Assembly: GCF_018343625.1 (NCBI RefSeq)
Contig: NZ_JAGYPG010000001.1
Coordinates: 1,002,502-1,066,501 of the forward strand
Source: Lederbergia citri
GTDB lineage: Bacteria; Bacillota; Bacilli; Bacillales; Bacillaceae_C
DNA: 64,000 nt
Direction of reading: 5' to 3'
This document shows, piece by piece, positions 17,771 through 26,463 of this stretch. Numbering within the stretch: the stretch's first letter is position 1; the number at the start of each line of letters is the position of its first letter. The translations under genes were made by a program, and so were the position numbers. The notes beneath the pieces were generated by a model. The model worked only from the letters and a program-made list of their open reading frames with translations, searched no databases and had not been told where the DNA came from.

Positions 17771-19282
17771 TTATGATAGTTGATAGACTTTAGAAAATTT
17801 CTCTTCTAGGTAGTTCGCTAAATATTTTGCACTCAGGCCTTCACCAGTTGCTGATTTAATAATTTCTAATGGTTCTTTCGTTTTTCCATATTGATGAACA
17901 TGTTCTGTAAGCCAATTTTTAATAGGAAGTAGATCTCCATTTCGCAGCAACTCTTCGTAATTTGGCAAATCTTTCAACATAGCATTTTTCAACTGTGCCG
18001 CATACATATACCCTAATGCATACGATGGAAAATACCCGAAGCTTCCTCCAGACCAATGAACATCCTGTAATAATCCTTCTGCATCATTAGTTGGTCTAAT
18101 GCCTAAATATTCTTCGTATTTATCATTCCATATTTTTGGAAGATCTTCAACTTGAATTTCATCATTAAATAAACCTTTTTCAATTTCATAGCGGATAATA
18201 ATATGTAAGGCATAAGTTAAATCATCTGATTCTATTCGAATGAAAGATGGCTTTGCCTCATTGATGGCACGGTAAAAATCATCAAGCGATACTTGATCAA
18301 ACTGACCATCTGCATATTCCTTTAACAATTCATAATTACATTCCCAAAAAGCACGATCACGAGCTAAAATGTTTTCGTAAAATAATGATTGGGATTCATG
18401 GATACCCATCGACGTTCCTTTACAAAGCGGAGTTCCAATCAAGTCTTTAGAAATATTTTGTTCATAAAGAGCATGTCCGCCTTCATGAATCGTTCCAAAA
18501 ATCGCCATCCGAAAGTCTTTCTCATCATAACGGGTGGTGATACGGACATCCCCTGGATTTAATCCAGTTGCAAATGGATGAACGGTTTCATCAATTCTTC
18601 CAGCGTTAAAATCATATCCCATTTGTTCCAAAATTTTCACACCAAATTCTTTTTGTTTTTCCTTTGGGAACTTATGAAAAAGAAAATCTGTTTTTGGTTT
18701 ATTTTCAGAAGCCGTGATTTTTTTAACTAATGGAACAATTACATCCCGTAATTCTCCAAACACTTGATCAATAATGTCGACTGTTACTCCCGGTTCATAC
18801 ATATCAAGCAAAGTATTATATTTATTGCCGCTGTAACCCCAGTATTCAATAAATTTTTTGTTAAAAGCAACTAATTTTTCAAGGTATGGCTTAAACATTT
18901 CAAAATCAGATACTGCTCTTGCTTGCTCCCAAACATGTTCAGCGTTTGACTGGAGCACTACATATTCCCCGTATTCCTTTGCAGGAATTTTTTTATTTTT
19001 TTCATATTGTTTTTTACATTCTTTTAAAGTAAATTTTCCAATCTCTGAAAGTTCATCAAGTTTACTTGATAAACTAGCTATGTATGCTGCCATTTCTTCG
19101 GACGTAGACATTTGAAAGTGTTCGGATGCAAGCACTCCAATCACTTGTGAGCGTTGTTCGACCCCATTTTTGGGCGCTCCTGTTCTAAGATCCCAATACA
19201 TTAATCCGAGCGCTTCTTCATAAGCCTGCATTTTTTTCACGTATTGCAGGAATTCTTTTTCTATTTCTAACGTTTCCGGCAT
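17771..19282 (-). CDS. ypwA: M32-family metallocarboxypeptidase (YpwA)
   Basis: 503-aa soluble zinc carboxypeptidase Taq family, removing C-terminal residues from peptides. The zinc motif HEGGH (in GTIHEGGHALYEQN) and the M32 motifs DVRITTRY and GIHESQSLFYEN are present, along with IRIESDDLTYALHI and IRPTNDAEGLLQDVHW. The length matches B. subtilis YpwA. AAGGAGG precedes the ATG. It is probably monocistronic or weakly linked to the EamA gene. Confidence 0.93.
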   Translation of the reverse strand: MPETLEIEKEFLQYVKKMQAYEEALGLMYWDLRTGAPKNGVEQRSQVIGVLASEHFQMSTSEEMAAYIASLSSKLDELSEIGKFTLKECKKQYEKNKKIPAKEYGEYVVLQSNAEHVWEQARAVSDFEMFKPYLEKLVAFNKKFIEYWGYSGNKYNTLLDMYEPGVTVDIIDQVFGELRDVIVPLVKKITASENKPKTDFLFHKFPKEKQKEFGVKILEQMGYDFNAGRIDETVHPFATGLNPGDVRITTRYDEKDFRMAIFGTIHEGGHALYEQNISKDLIGTPLCKGTSMGIHESQSLFYENILARDRAFWECNYELLKEYADGQFDQVSLDDFYRAINEAKPSFIRIESDDLTYALHIIIRYEIEKGLFNDEIQVEDLPKIWNDKYEEYLGIRPTNDAEGLLQDVHWSGGSFGYFPSYALGYMYAAQLKNAMLKDLPNYEELLRNGDLLPIKNWLTEHVHQYGKTKEPLEIIKSATGEGLSAKYLANYLEEKFSKVYQLS

Positions 19283-19350
19283 CTCATTTTGCCTCCTTTG
19301 TCTCTTATCTACTTTATTTTAACATAACAGAAAAAAGCTGGATATTAGAA

Positions 19351-19382
19351 AAACGCAAGTGCTAAAAATGCACTTACGCTTT
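19351..19382 (-). terminator. Terminator of the 60-aa gene
   Basis: Arms AAACGCAAGTGC (19351-19362) and GCACTTACGCTTT (19370-19382); in the minus direction a run of T's follows. Confidence 0.8.
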
Positions 19383-19564
19383 TATGAAGATCTTTCTATA
19401 CGTCTGTTAGATAAAATATATTCCAGCGCTTTATTTAAGCTTTTTTCCGCTTCTTTTAAGCTTGCTAAAGCAGTTTCTGGCAATTGTTCTTCCTTTCCAA
19501 GTAAACTATAGGAAGAATAAATGGCTTTCGAAATGATCTCCATTTCATTCATCGTTTGAGCCAT
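19382..19564 (-). CDS. Small hypothetical protein (60 aa)
   Basis: 60-aa mostly helical, acidic-to-neutral cytoplasmic protein, with no recognised domain. The ATG at 19564 is chosen because a perfect AAGGAGG lies 8 nt upstream; the frame is open 11 codons further. It has its own terminator and lies just downstream of the RlmL-type methyltransferase gene, so it may be the last gene of that unit. Function unknown. Confidence 0.6.
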   Translation of the reverse strand: MAQTMNEMEIISKAIYSSYSLLGKEEQLPETALASLKEAEKSLNKALEYILSNRRIERSS

Positions 19565-19628
19565 TTGATATACCTCCTTGCAATAAATGATATACAATCA
19601 AGTATATTCAGCAAGGTGGCTTTTTATT

Positions 19629-20771
19629 CTAATACGATTGTCGCGGTGGTCTCGGTCCCCAAAATTGATAATAGTCCGTCCGAATAAAACCATTAAAAAG
19701 CTTCCTTTTTTTTGTAGCTTCTTTTCCGTAAAGTTTTTCAAATTCGGCATTAGATGTAAGAATATATATGGACCAAGTATCAAGTTTTTGAAAAGCTTTA
19801 CCAATCTCACGGTACATGTTTTCTACTTCTTTTTTGTCACCAATTCTTTCTCCATACGGGGGATTTCCAATGATGACACCAAATTCTTTTTTTGAAGTGA
19901 AATCACTCGCCCGCATTTGTTTAAAAGTAACTAAATCTCCTAAACCAGCTTCGAATGCATTTTTATTGGAAATATCAATCATTCGATGGTCAATATCAGA
20001 ACCTGATATTTCGAGCTGTTGGTCATAATTTGCTAAGTCTTCTGCTTCTTCTCTTACCTTTTCCCAAATTTCTTCGCCCATCCAAGACCATGTTTCACTT
20101 AGAAACTCCCTATTAAAACCAGGTGCAATATTTTGGCCAATTAAGGCCGCCTCGATTGGAATCGTACCGGAACCGCAAAAAGGATCGTGAAGAATTCGAT
20201 CTGGGTGCCAATTTGTTATCTGTATAAGAGCGGCTGCTAATGTTTCTTTTAAAGGAGCTTCCCCCTGATCAATTCGATACCCACGCTTATGCAATCCAGC
20301 CCCACTAGTATCTATCGTAAGAGATACTTTATCCTTTAATAAGGAAACTTCAATTTTAAATAATGGGCCAGTCTCCGCTAGCCAAGTAGTTTGTTTATAC
20401 GCTTTTTTCATTTTTTCAACGATTGCTTTTTTAACAATTGCTTGGCAATCCGGTACACTATATAAGGTTGATTTTACAGATTTTCCTTGAACTGGAAACT
20501 CCGCATCTACTGGGAGATATTCCTCCCAGGGCAATGCTTTCGTTTTTTCAAAAAGCTCATCGAATGTCGTAGCCTTAAACTCTCCTACGAGTATTTTTAC
20601 TCTGTCCGCTGTCCTTAACCACATATTTGATCGTGCAATCGCAAGTTTATCGCCAGTAAACAATACTTTTCCATTTTCAACCGTACATTCATAGCCTAGC
20701 TTTTTTACCTCGGTTGCCGCAATCGCTTCAATTCCCATTGCAGTTGTTGCAATTAAATTATACGTTTCCAT
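19629..20771 (-). CDS. ypsC: THUMP-domain RNA methyltransferase, RlmL/YpsC type
   Basis: 380 aa. An N-terminal THUMP RNA-binding domain (about 45-155) precedes a class I SAM methyltransferase of the UPF0020 family (about 165-375). The catalytic motif NPPYGERIG and the SAM-side DPFCGSGTIPIEAA are present. The family makes m2G in 23S rRNA. The ATG at 20771 gives the conserved METYNLIATTAMGIEA start; an ATG at 20786 overlaps the stop of the upstream gene and lacks a ribosome site. In B. subtilis ypsC follows rnpB directly; here a c-di-GMP gene intervenes. Confidence 0.9.
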   Translation of the reverse strand: METYNLIATTAMGIEAIAATEVKKLGYECTVENGKVLFTGDKLAIARSNMWLRTADRVKILVGEFKATTFDELFEKTKALPWEEYLPVDAEFPVQGKSVKSTLYSVPDCQAIVKKAIVEKMKKAYKQTTWLAETGPLFKIEVSLLKDKVSLTIDTSGAGLHKRGYRIDQGEAPLKETLAAALIQITNWHPDRILHDPFCGSGTIPIEAALIGQNIAPGFNREFLSETWSWMGEEIWEKVREEAEDLANYDQQLEISGSDIDHRMIDISNKNAFEAGLGDLVTFKQMRASDFTSKKEFGVIIGNPPYGERIGDKKEVENMYREIGKAFQKLDTWSIYILTSNAEFEKLYGKEATKKRKLFNGFIRTDYYQFWGPRPPRQSY

Positions 20772-20782
20772 TTCCTTCACCC

Positions 20783-22607
20783 TCATAAAATTTGACTAGG
20801 ATCCCACTCATTTAATAACTCCATTAACTCCTGTATAGTAAGCGGTGGTGATATGTAGTTGCCTTGCATGATATCACAGCCAAGATTTTTCAGATGTTTA
20901 AATTGCTTTTCACTATCTACCCCATCAGCTGCTACTGACAAATGAAGATGTTTTCCTAAATGAATGATTGCTTCAACAATCGAAGCATCATCTTCATATT
21001 TCCCTATATTCTGTATAAAACTTTTATCAATTTTTAATTTATCAATTGGAAAACGATTCAAATAACTCAAAGAAGTGTACCCTGCTCCGAAGCCATCAAC
21101 CGTTAGCTTAACACCTAACTTTTTAAGCTCCATCAATTTACTTTTTGCGTATGATGCTTGCGGCATGATAGCTCCTTCAGTCAATTCAATTTCAATAAAG
21201 CGAGCAGGGATATTTGAGTTTTCTATCGCAAATATAACATCCTTCACAAAACTTTCTTGGTTGAAATGTAGAGGAGAAATATTAAATGATGATTTGATGC
21301 CAGAGAAACCTGCTAGGTGAATATGCTTAATATCTTCACTCGCCTGATTTAGAATCCAATTTGATATTGGAAATAATAATCCTGTTTCCTCAGCTAGTAA
21401 GAGTAATTCATCAGATTTTAGAACGTTATTCCAATGACAATGTGCTTCTATCCCTTCTATTTTTCCGTTTTTAGCATTTAGAAGTGGTTGATAAAGAAGA
21501 AATAACTCTTTATCTTTCAAAGCATTTCTCAATTGTGCTGCCATATTAATTTGACTTTTATCAGAATGAGAAAATCCTTCATGATAGATTTCAAATTGGT
21601 TTCTGCCATTCAATTTTGACATATACATAGCTTTATCTGCTTTTTTTAAAAGAACTTCTGAACTATTTCCATCATTAGGAAAAAAACTGATTCCTATACT
21701 TGTTGTAATATAAACTTCATTTCCCTCAATGTAAAAAGCTTTTGTTAAACTTTCAATAATCCTTTTAGAAATATGAAAAGCTTCTCTTTGGTGTTTAATA
21801 TTGGAAAGGATAATGACAAATTCATCGCCGCCTAGTCTCGCGATAACATCTTTATTTTTAATTAAATCTTGGAGCCTGCCTGCCACTTCGATTAACAGCT
21901 TGTCTCCTGCCTCATGTCCCAATGAATCATTTATTTGTTTAAAACGATCTAAATCTAAAAATAATAATGCTAAATTTTGTTTAAATTGCTGGGAAATTTC
22001 AAGTAGATTCGAAAATCTTTCCGTAAATGAATGACGATTAGGAACACCTGTTAAGGCATCATAATGAGCAAGCTTTCTAAGTTCATCTTCAGCTTTTTTT
22101 CGATCGGTTATGTCTGAGAAGACCCCAATATACCCTTGATTAATTCCTTCAGAATCTTTTACTTCTGATATCGTCAGCCATTCTAAAAAGAGTTCTCCAT
22201 TTTTTCGTTTATTCCAAATTTCCCCGCTCCAGCTGCCCTCTATTGAAATTGTTTCCCATAGTTTATGATAAAATTGTTTATCATGAAGTCCCGATTGTAA
22301 AATTCTTGGATTTTGCAAATACACTTCATTTCGCTTATAGCCAGTAACAATCTCGAAAGCAGAATTAATATATAATTTGGCGTTTTTCATTTACAACCAT
22401 AACGCCTTCGCTTATTTGTTCAAGAATTTTTGCTGAAATGTTTAATTCGTTTAGAACAGTATCAGTATGTGTTTGTTGGACATTGATGAATTCCATGTTA
22501 TCTGACCAACTTCCTGTAACAATATGTAAGTTATAAATAAAGAGACTTTCCTTATTTTCGTTAGACCATAATATTAGTAATGGATTTTTCCAAATACTAG
22601 GGTCCAA
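20783..22607 (-). pseudogene. PAS-GGDEF-EAL c-di-GMP protein, frameshifted
   Basis: Two frames together encode one protein. Frame A (22365-22607) holds the start of a PAS domain (ILEQISEGVMVVNEKRQIIY) and then a stop. Frame B (20783-22390) resumes inside the same PAS domain (INSAFEIVTGY), followed by the PAC segment, GGDEF and EAL domains. The junction is an ATTATATATTAAT tract; two more bases (AT) would restore one frame. GGDEF is intact (ARLGGDEFVII). EAL is degenerate: the signature reads EAH, and DDFGTG reads DGFGAG. The frame stays open above the TTG at 22607 to a stop near 22634, so the 5' end may also be truncated. Expression as two coupled proteins from the overlapping ATG at 22390 is possible. 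Confidence 0.85.
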
Positions 22608-22644
22608 GTACTTTTGGAAAGCCTCGTTTCATCGGATGTAAACC

Positions 22645-23053
22645 TATAATAACATTCATATAAGCCATGTTCTGTACCATCGTACTACAATCGGCTATAG
22701 GCAAGCCTCGTACTCAGGCGGTAATCATCTATCTGCAGGAAGAACTTCCTGCCTCTTTCCTTGTTCAGTTCCTCAGAAAGAGTGCCTCTACCAAAATTTG
22801 AGTTTCTCGCTCGTGGGGTTTACCGCGTTCCACCTTTGTTGTTTCCAACAAAGCTACGTCACTGTGGCACTTTAAGGGTACTCGCACCATATCAAAAATG
22901 ACTTAGGTACTTTTCCCGCCGTCAATCCAGACTAAATCCAGACTGCCCTGGCTTATTGTTTGGCCAGGCACGATCACTACGGGCATCACAGCACCGTGCG
23001 AGCATGGACTTTCCTCTGCTGAATCAGCAGCGATTACCCGAATGTTATTTAGT
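22645..23053 (-). ncRNA. rnpB: RNase P RNA, class B (Bacillus type)
   Basis: Ribozyme subunit of RNase P, which removes tRNA 5' leaders. The universal segment GAGGAAAGTCCATGCTCGCA lies at 22998-23017. GAACGCGGTAAACCCC and CGAGAAACTCAAATTTTGGTAG follow, and the 3' part has ATGATTACCGCCTGAGTACG. Helix P1 pairs AATAACATTC at the 5' end (about 23041-23050) with GAATGTTATT at 22648-22657. It sits directly downstream of gpsB, as in B. subtilis. I see no clear terminator before the downstream c-di-GMP gene. Confidence 0.97.
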
Positions 23054-23233
23054 ATCACTATAGGATTTTGATTTGTATGTCCTTACCGACTTTTAATTTT
23101 ATAACTTTTGTAACGACTGTGCAAGCGGTAATTATTGGTAAGAGATTAATTTTCTAGCTTGGCAATACTAAGGTAATGAACGACAGGAAATCATATCTGT
23201 AACTTGCCTCTTCCCTTAATATTGAATGTTTAA

Positions 23234-23533
23234 TTAATCATCTAGCTTGCTCCCAAATACATGCCTTTCTAAGTTGGAAAGACGCTTCAATATATCGAAA
23301 TTCGTCGTCCCAGCAGGCTGTACAGGTTGTCTACGTGACTGTTCTTCTACCTGCTTTTTCAAACGCATATTTTCCTGCTGGAGTTCATCCATTAGTTGAT
23401 GCATAGTTTCATAATCTTTAATGATTAAATCTAAAAATTTATCAACGTCCTCTTGTTTATAACCGCGAACACCCGCTTTAAATTCTTTTTCTAAAATTTC
23501 CTTTGCAGTCAAATTTAATCTTTCTGCTAACAT
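23234..23533 (-). CDS. gpsB: Cell-division/wall-growth regulator GpsB
   Basis: 99-aa DivIVA-like coiled-coil protein that shuttles PBP1 (PonA) between septum and side wall. The N-terminal membrane/PBP-binding domain contains the conserved [15 protein letters not shown]; a coiled coil of about residues 35-65 follows, then a Gln/Pro linker and the trimerising C-terminus [16 protein letters not shown]. The ATG at 23533 (MLAERLN) matches B. subtilis GpsB; the frame is open eight codons further. AAGGTGG lies upstream. Its partner ponA is about 10 kb away in this window. Confidence 0.97.
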   Translation of the reverse strand: MLAERLNLTAKEILEKEFKAGVRGYKQEDVDKFLDLIIKDYETMHQLMDELQQENMRLKKQVEEQSRRQPVQPAGTTNFDILKRLSNLERHVFGSKLDD

Positions 23534-23664
23534 CCGAAACACCACCTTAAAATTCACACTACATTAACATCATTCTTCCAAAATAAATTGATTTTGTCAA
23601 TTTTGCAAGTAGTTTTTGGGAAGTTTTGGAGAAAATTTAAAAATTACAGACAAGAAGGGGATTA

Positions 23665-24637
23665 CGTTACTCAATTGAGACTGAAATCATAGTAAATCCT
23701 ACGTTCTGTCCAGATAAGCGATCGATCGAGACTGAAATATTAATAAATCCTATGTTTTGTCCCGATTCATACTTAATCGAGACTGAAATCTCAATAATTC
23801 CTATGTTCTGTCCCAATTCACACTCAATCGAGACTGAAATCTCAATAAATCCTATGTTCCGTCCGGATTCACGCTCGATCGAGACTGAAATCTCAATAAT
23901 TCCTTATTTCTGTTCGGATTCACGCTCAATCGAGACTGAAATCCGATTAAATACTATGTTCTGTCCCAATTCACACTCAATCGAGACTGAAATCTCAATA
24001 ATTCCTTATTTCTGTCCGGATTCACGCTCGATCGAGACTGAAATCTCAATAAATCCTATGTTTTGTCCCGATTCACACCCGATCGAGACTGAATTCTCAA
24101 TAAATCCTAGGTTCTGTCCAGATTCACGCTCGATCGAGACTGAAATCTTAATAAATCCTATGTTTTGTCCCGATTCATACTCAATCGAGACTGAATTCAT
24201 AATAAATCCTATGTTTTGTCCCAATTCACACTCAATCGAGACTGAAATCTCAATAATTCCTTTGTTCTGTCCGGATTCACGCTCGATCAAGACTGAAATC
24301 TCAATAATTCCTTTGTTCTGTCCAGATTCACGCTCGATCGAGACTGAAACCTCAATAATTCCTTTGTTCTGTCCCAATTCACACTCTATAGAGACTGATT
24401 CTCAATAATTCCTATGTTTCTGTCCCGATTCACGCCCGATCTTGAATGAACTCTCAATAAATCCTATGTTCTGTCCCAATTCACGCTCGATCAAGACTGA
24501 AATCTTAATAAACCCTATGTTTTGGCCAGATTCATACTCAATACAGACTGAAATCAAAAAACATTCTATATTATGTCCTGATTCACATTCAATTGAGACT
24601 GAATTATAAATATATCTATTGTTCTGTCCAGATTCAA
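23665..24637. repeat. 51-bp tandem repeat array, 19 units
   Basis: GAGACTGA or a one- to three-base variant recurs from 23677 to 24595 at exactly 51 nt, giving 19 units. The unit runs through GAGACTGAAATCTC, an AATAAATCCTATG-like block, TTCTGTCC, and ATTCACGCTC. Central units are most alike; the last five and the first two are more diverged. Unit 15 has compensating 1-nt indels. Because 51 is 17 codons and the unit has no stop, long ORFs appear on both strands (plus 23752-24408, minus 24006-24377), but neither has a ribosome site. It fills the gap between gpsB and the NERD gene. Confidence 0.92.
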
Positions 24638-24701
24638 CCGGTAAATCTTAAATAATATAAAGGTGAATACTTTGTCCGTTCATTAAATCATAAATTTTAT
24701 A

Positions 24702-25622
24702 TTAATATAATTTTTCTTTTTTGTCATAATAGGTGGATTTCGCATTTCCTTTAGCAATAAAGTTTTTTGATAAGATTCTTTGAATCAATTTCTTAGAAAC
24801 AATTCCTTTACACCATTCATATATATTTATTGTTGTGATTTTTCTTTCTGGAAATAATAAGTGATATTCATCCACACTCCTTAATATTGCTGTAGTTTTA
24901 TTTTCTGTCCCTTCACAGTTTTTACAGATGAAAATTGATTTTTTGATTTCCAAACGAAAGGAGCAACAAATAGAGCACATAATCCCTTTCCTTACTTCCT
25001 CATAGCTATATTTCGGTATATTCGAACGGGATTCACTCTTATGCATTGACACTAGTTTATATGCTAATTTCTTATGAGGTTCACTAATATTTGTCGGTAT
25101 TTTATTTAGCTCGTCAAAAAAGCGATTTAGTTGGGTTGGAAAAATAATAGATGGATTTCGCGGGGCGTTATACAAGTGGAAGTTCGGATTGACGTACACA
25201 AGATATGATTCTATGGGGATATTAGAACCGAGTTCACGAAGCAGCCTCTGAAGAAGTAATTCTTTTCTTTCTAGCTGAGACATTGGATTTTGTAATGGAG
25301 TTCCATTCATGTAATACCATTGATCATCTTCAATGTAATAATCTCCTTCGTGATTTTTAATCTCAAACAACAATAATAATTTTTGAGCAACAATTATGGA
25401 ATCAATTTGAAAATCTGTTTCATTACTTTCTAACTGTATATCATTGAGAATGAGCCAACTTTTTGAGAGCCGATCTATTCTTTCATCAAAGATTAGCTCG
25501 CCTTTAAAGCCTTTTTCAAGTCTTGCTAGTTTTGTGGAATCCTCATTCAATAGCTTATTTCTACTATTCAAAAGCCTATACACCATCAACTCTTTGTTTT
25601 CTAGTCTCTGTTTAATTTTCAT
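24702..25622 (-). CDS. NERD-domain protein with zinc ribbon
   Basis: 306 aa. A nuclease-related domain (about 35-150) with restriction-fold elements: GFKGELIFDERI, DFQIDSIIV and LFEIKNHEGDY (the E-x-K core). A treble-cleft/zinc-ribbon-like segment follows (about 220-245) with CSICC and CKNC pairs. The C-terminal 60 residues look like a helical DNA-binding tail. NERD proteins are presumed nucleases involved in DNA processing; no substrate is known. It ends about 65 nt from the 51-bp array, but nothing shows a functional link. It stands alone, with no terminator seen. Confidence 0.8.
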   Translation of the reverse strand: MKIKQRLENKELMVYRLLNSRNKLLNEDSTKLARLEKGFKGELIFDERIDRLSKSWLILNDIQLESNETDFQIDSIIVAQKLLLLFEIKNHEGDYYIEDDQWYYMNGTPLQNPMSQLERKELLLQRLLRELGSNIPIESYLVYVNPNFHLYNAPRNPSIIFPTQLNRFFDELNKIPTNISEPHKKLAYKLVSMHKSESRSNIPKYSYEEVRKGIMCSICCSFRLEIKKSIFICKNCEGTENKTTAILRSVDEYHLLFPERKITTINIYEWCKGIVSKKLIQRILSKNFIAKGNAKSTYYDKKEKLY

Positions 25623-25793
25623 TTTCCATCTCCTTATTTTGTAATTATCTTAATTGTATGAAATGTATCTTCTTTTTACAAGACTCCTAATATTTAGTAG
25701 AAACTGTATCCACTGATCATTGTCATTTGAAGGTTACTTTCGCCTGTTAGTCGAAGACAGCCTAACACTTTTGATGAAATCTTACAAAACCAT

Positions 25794-25824
25794 AAAAAAA
25801 CGAGGATGCACTTGCCAATCCTCG
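25794..25824 (-). terminator. Terminator of cotD
   Basis: Arms CGAGGAT (25801-25807) and ATCCTCG (25818-25824) followed by seven T's in the minus direction. Confidence 0.85.
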
Positions 25825-25838
25825 TCTAAAAGTACTTT

Positions 25839-26168
25839 TTAATAGAAACCTGGTCCTGGTCCAAATCCAGCTCCTGGCCCAAATCCTGGTCCCGGTACAC
25901 CGCCAAATCCTGGGCCAAATCCTGGGCCAGGGACACCGCCAAATCCAGGTCCTGGTCCTGGCATAATCACATTCTGGGTTGAAACTTCGTTTACTACTGA
26001 TGTTGTGTGTGGGAAATAATGCTCATGTATAATGTTTTCATGGTTGACTGTTGTAGTATGGGATGGATGGATTTCTGGAACTATTACATTCGATACAGTA
26101 TGGTTGACACAGCATTGAGTCGGATGAACAATTGGTGGACAGACCGTCGTATTGCAAGGATTAAACAT
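25839..26168 (-). CDS. cotD: Spore coat protein CotD, extended C-terminus
   Basis: 109-aa inner spore-coat protein. The His-, Thr- and Cys-rich core CPPIVHPTQCC, IHPSHTTTVNHENI, EHYFPHTTSVVNEVS matches B. subtilis CotD (75 aa). The last third is a Gly-Pro-Phe repeat (GPGFG units) absent from B. subtilis CotD. AAGGAG lies 8 nt before the ATG. Family members are made late in the mother cell under SigK and GerE. It is monocistronic, with its own terminator. Confidence 0.9.
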   Translation of the reverse strand: MFNPCNTTVCPPIVHPTQCCVNHTVSNVIVPEIHPSHTTTVNHENIIHEHYFPHTTSVVNEVSTQNVIMPGPGPGFGGVPGPGFGPGFGGVPGPGFGPGAGFGPGPGFY

Positions 26169-26463
26169 GCAAAATGCTCCTTTCTTTTTTATATCGCTTT
26201 ACACTTACAGCCTATGAGAAAGTACTGACACATGTACTAATCATAATACCTATATTTTGCAAAAGTCCTCCTATGTTCGTTGAAAAAATGTATTCAAGTT
26301 CCGACTTTATTTTTGCGAAAAATGTAAAGACATATGAAAATTCCAGAAATGGGTCGAATACTGCGCTTGCCCGGGAAATGATGACTGAATTATTTCTCAA
26401 TTTATTTCCTGCTTAAGGTTCTTCTCCCCTAATTAGAAATAAAAAAAATCACCGCAAACTGAA
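26169..26463. other. Intergenic region upstream of cotD
   Basis: About 295 bp between cotD and yprB. It should hold the sporulation promoter of cotD. A CATAGGCTG on the minus strand near 26206-26214 is a weak SigK -10 candidate. I see no gene, hairpin or repeat that I can support. Confidence 0.3.

Noticed and set aside
23752..24408. Long repetitive ORF (about 218 codons) on the plus strand within the 51-bp array
   Set aside because: The opposite strand is equally open, there is no ribosome site, and the frame breaks at a 1-nt indel in unit 15. Stop-free 51-bp units explain it.
23665..24637. CRISPR array
   Set aside because: The units are contiguous tandem copies, without unique spacers between identical repeats and without cas genes nearby.
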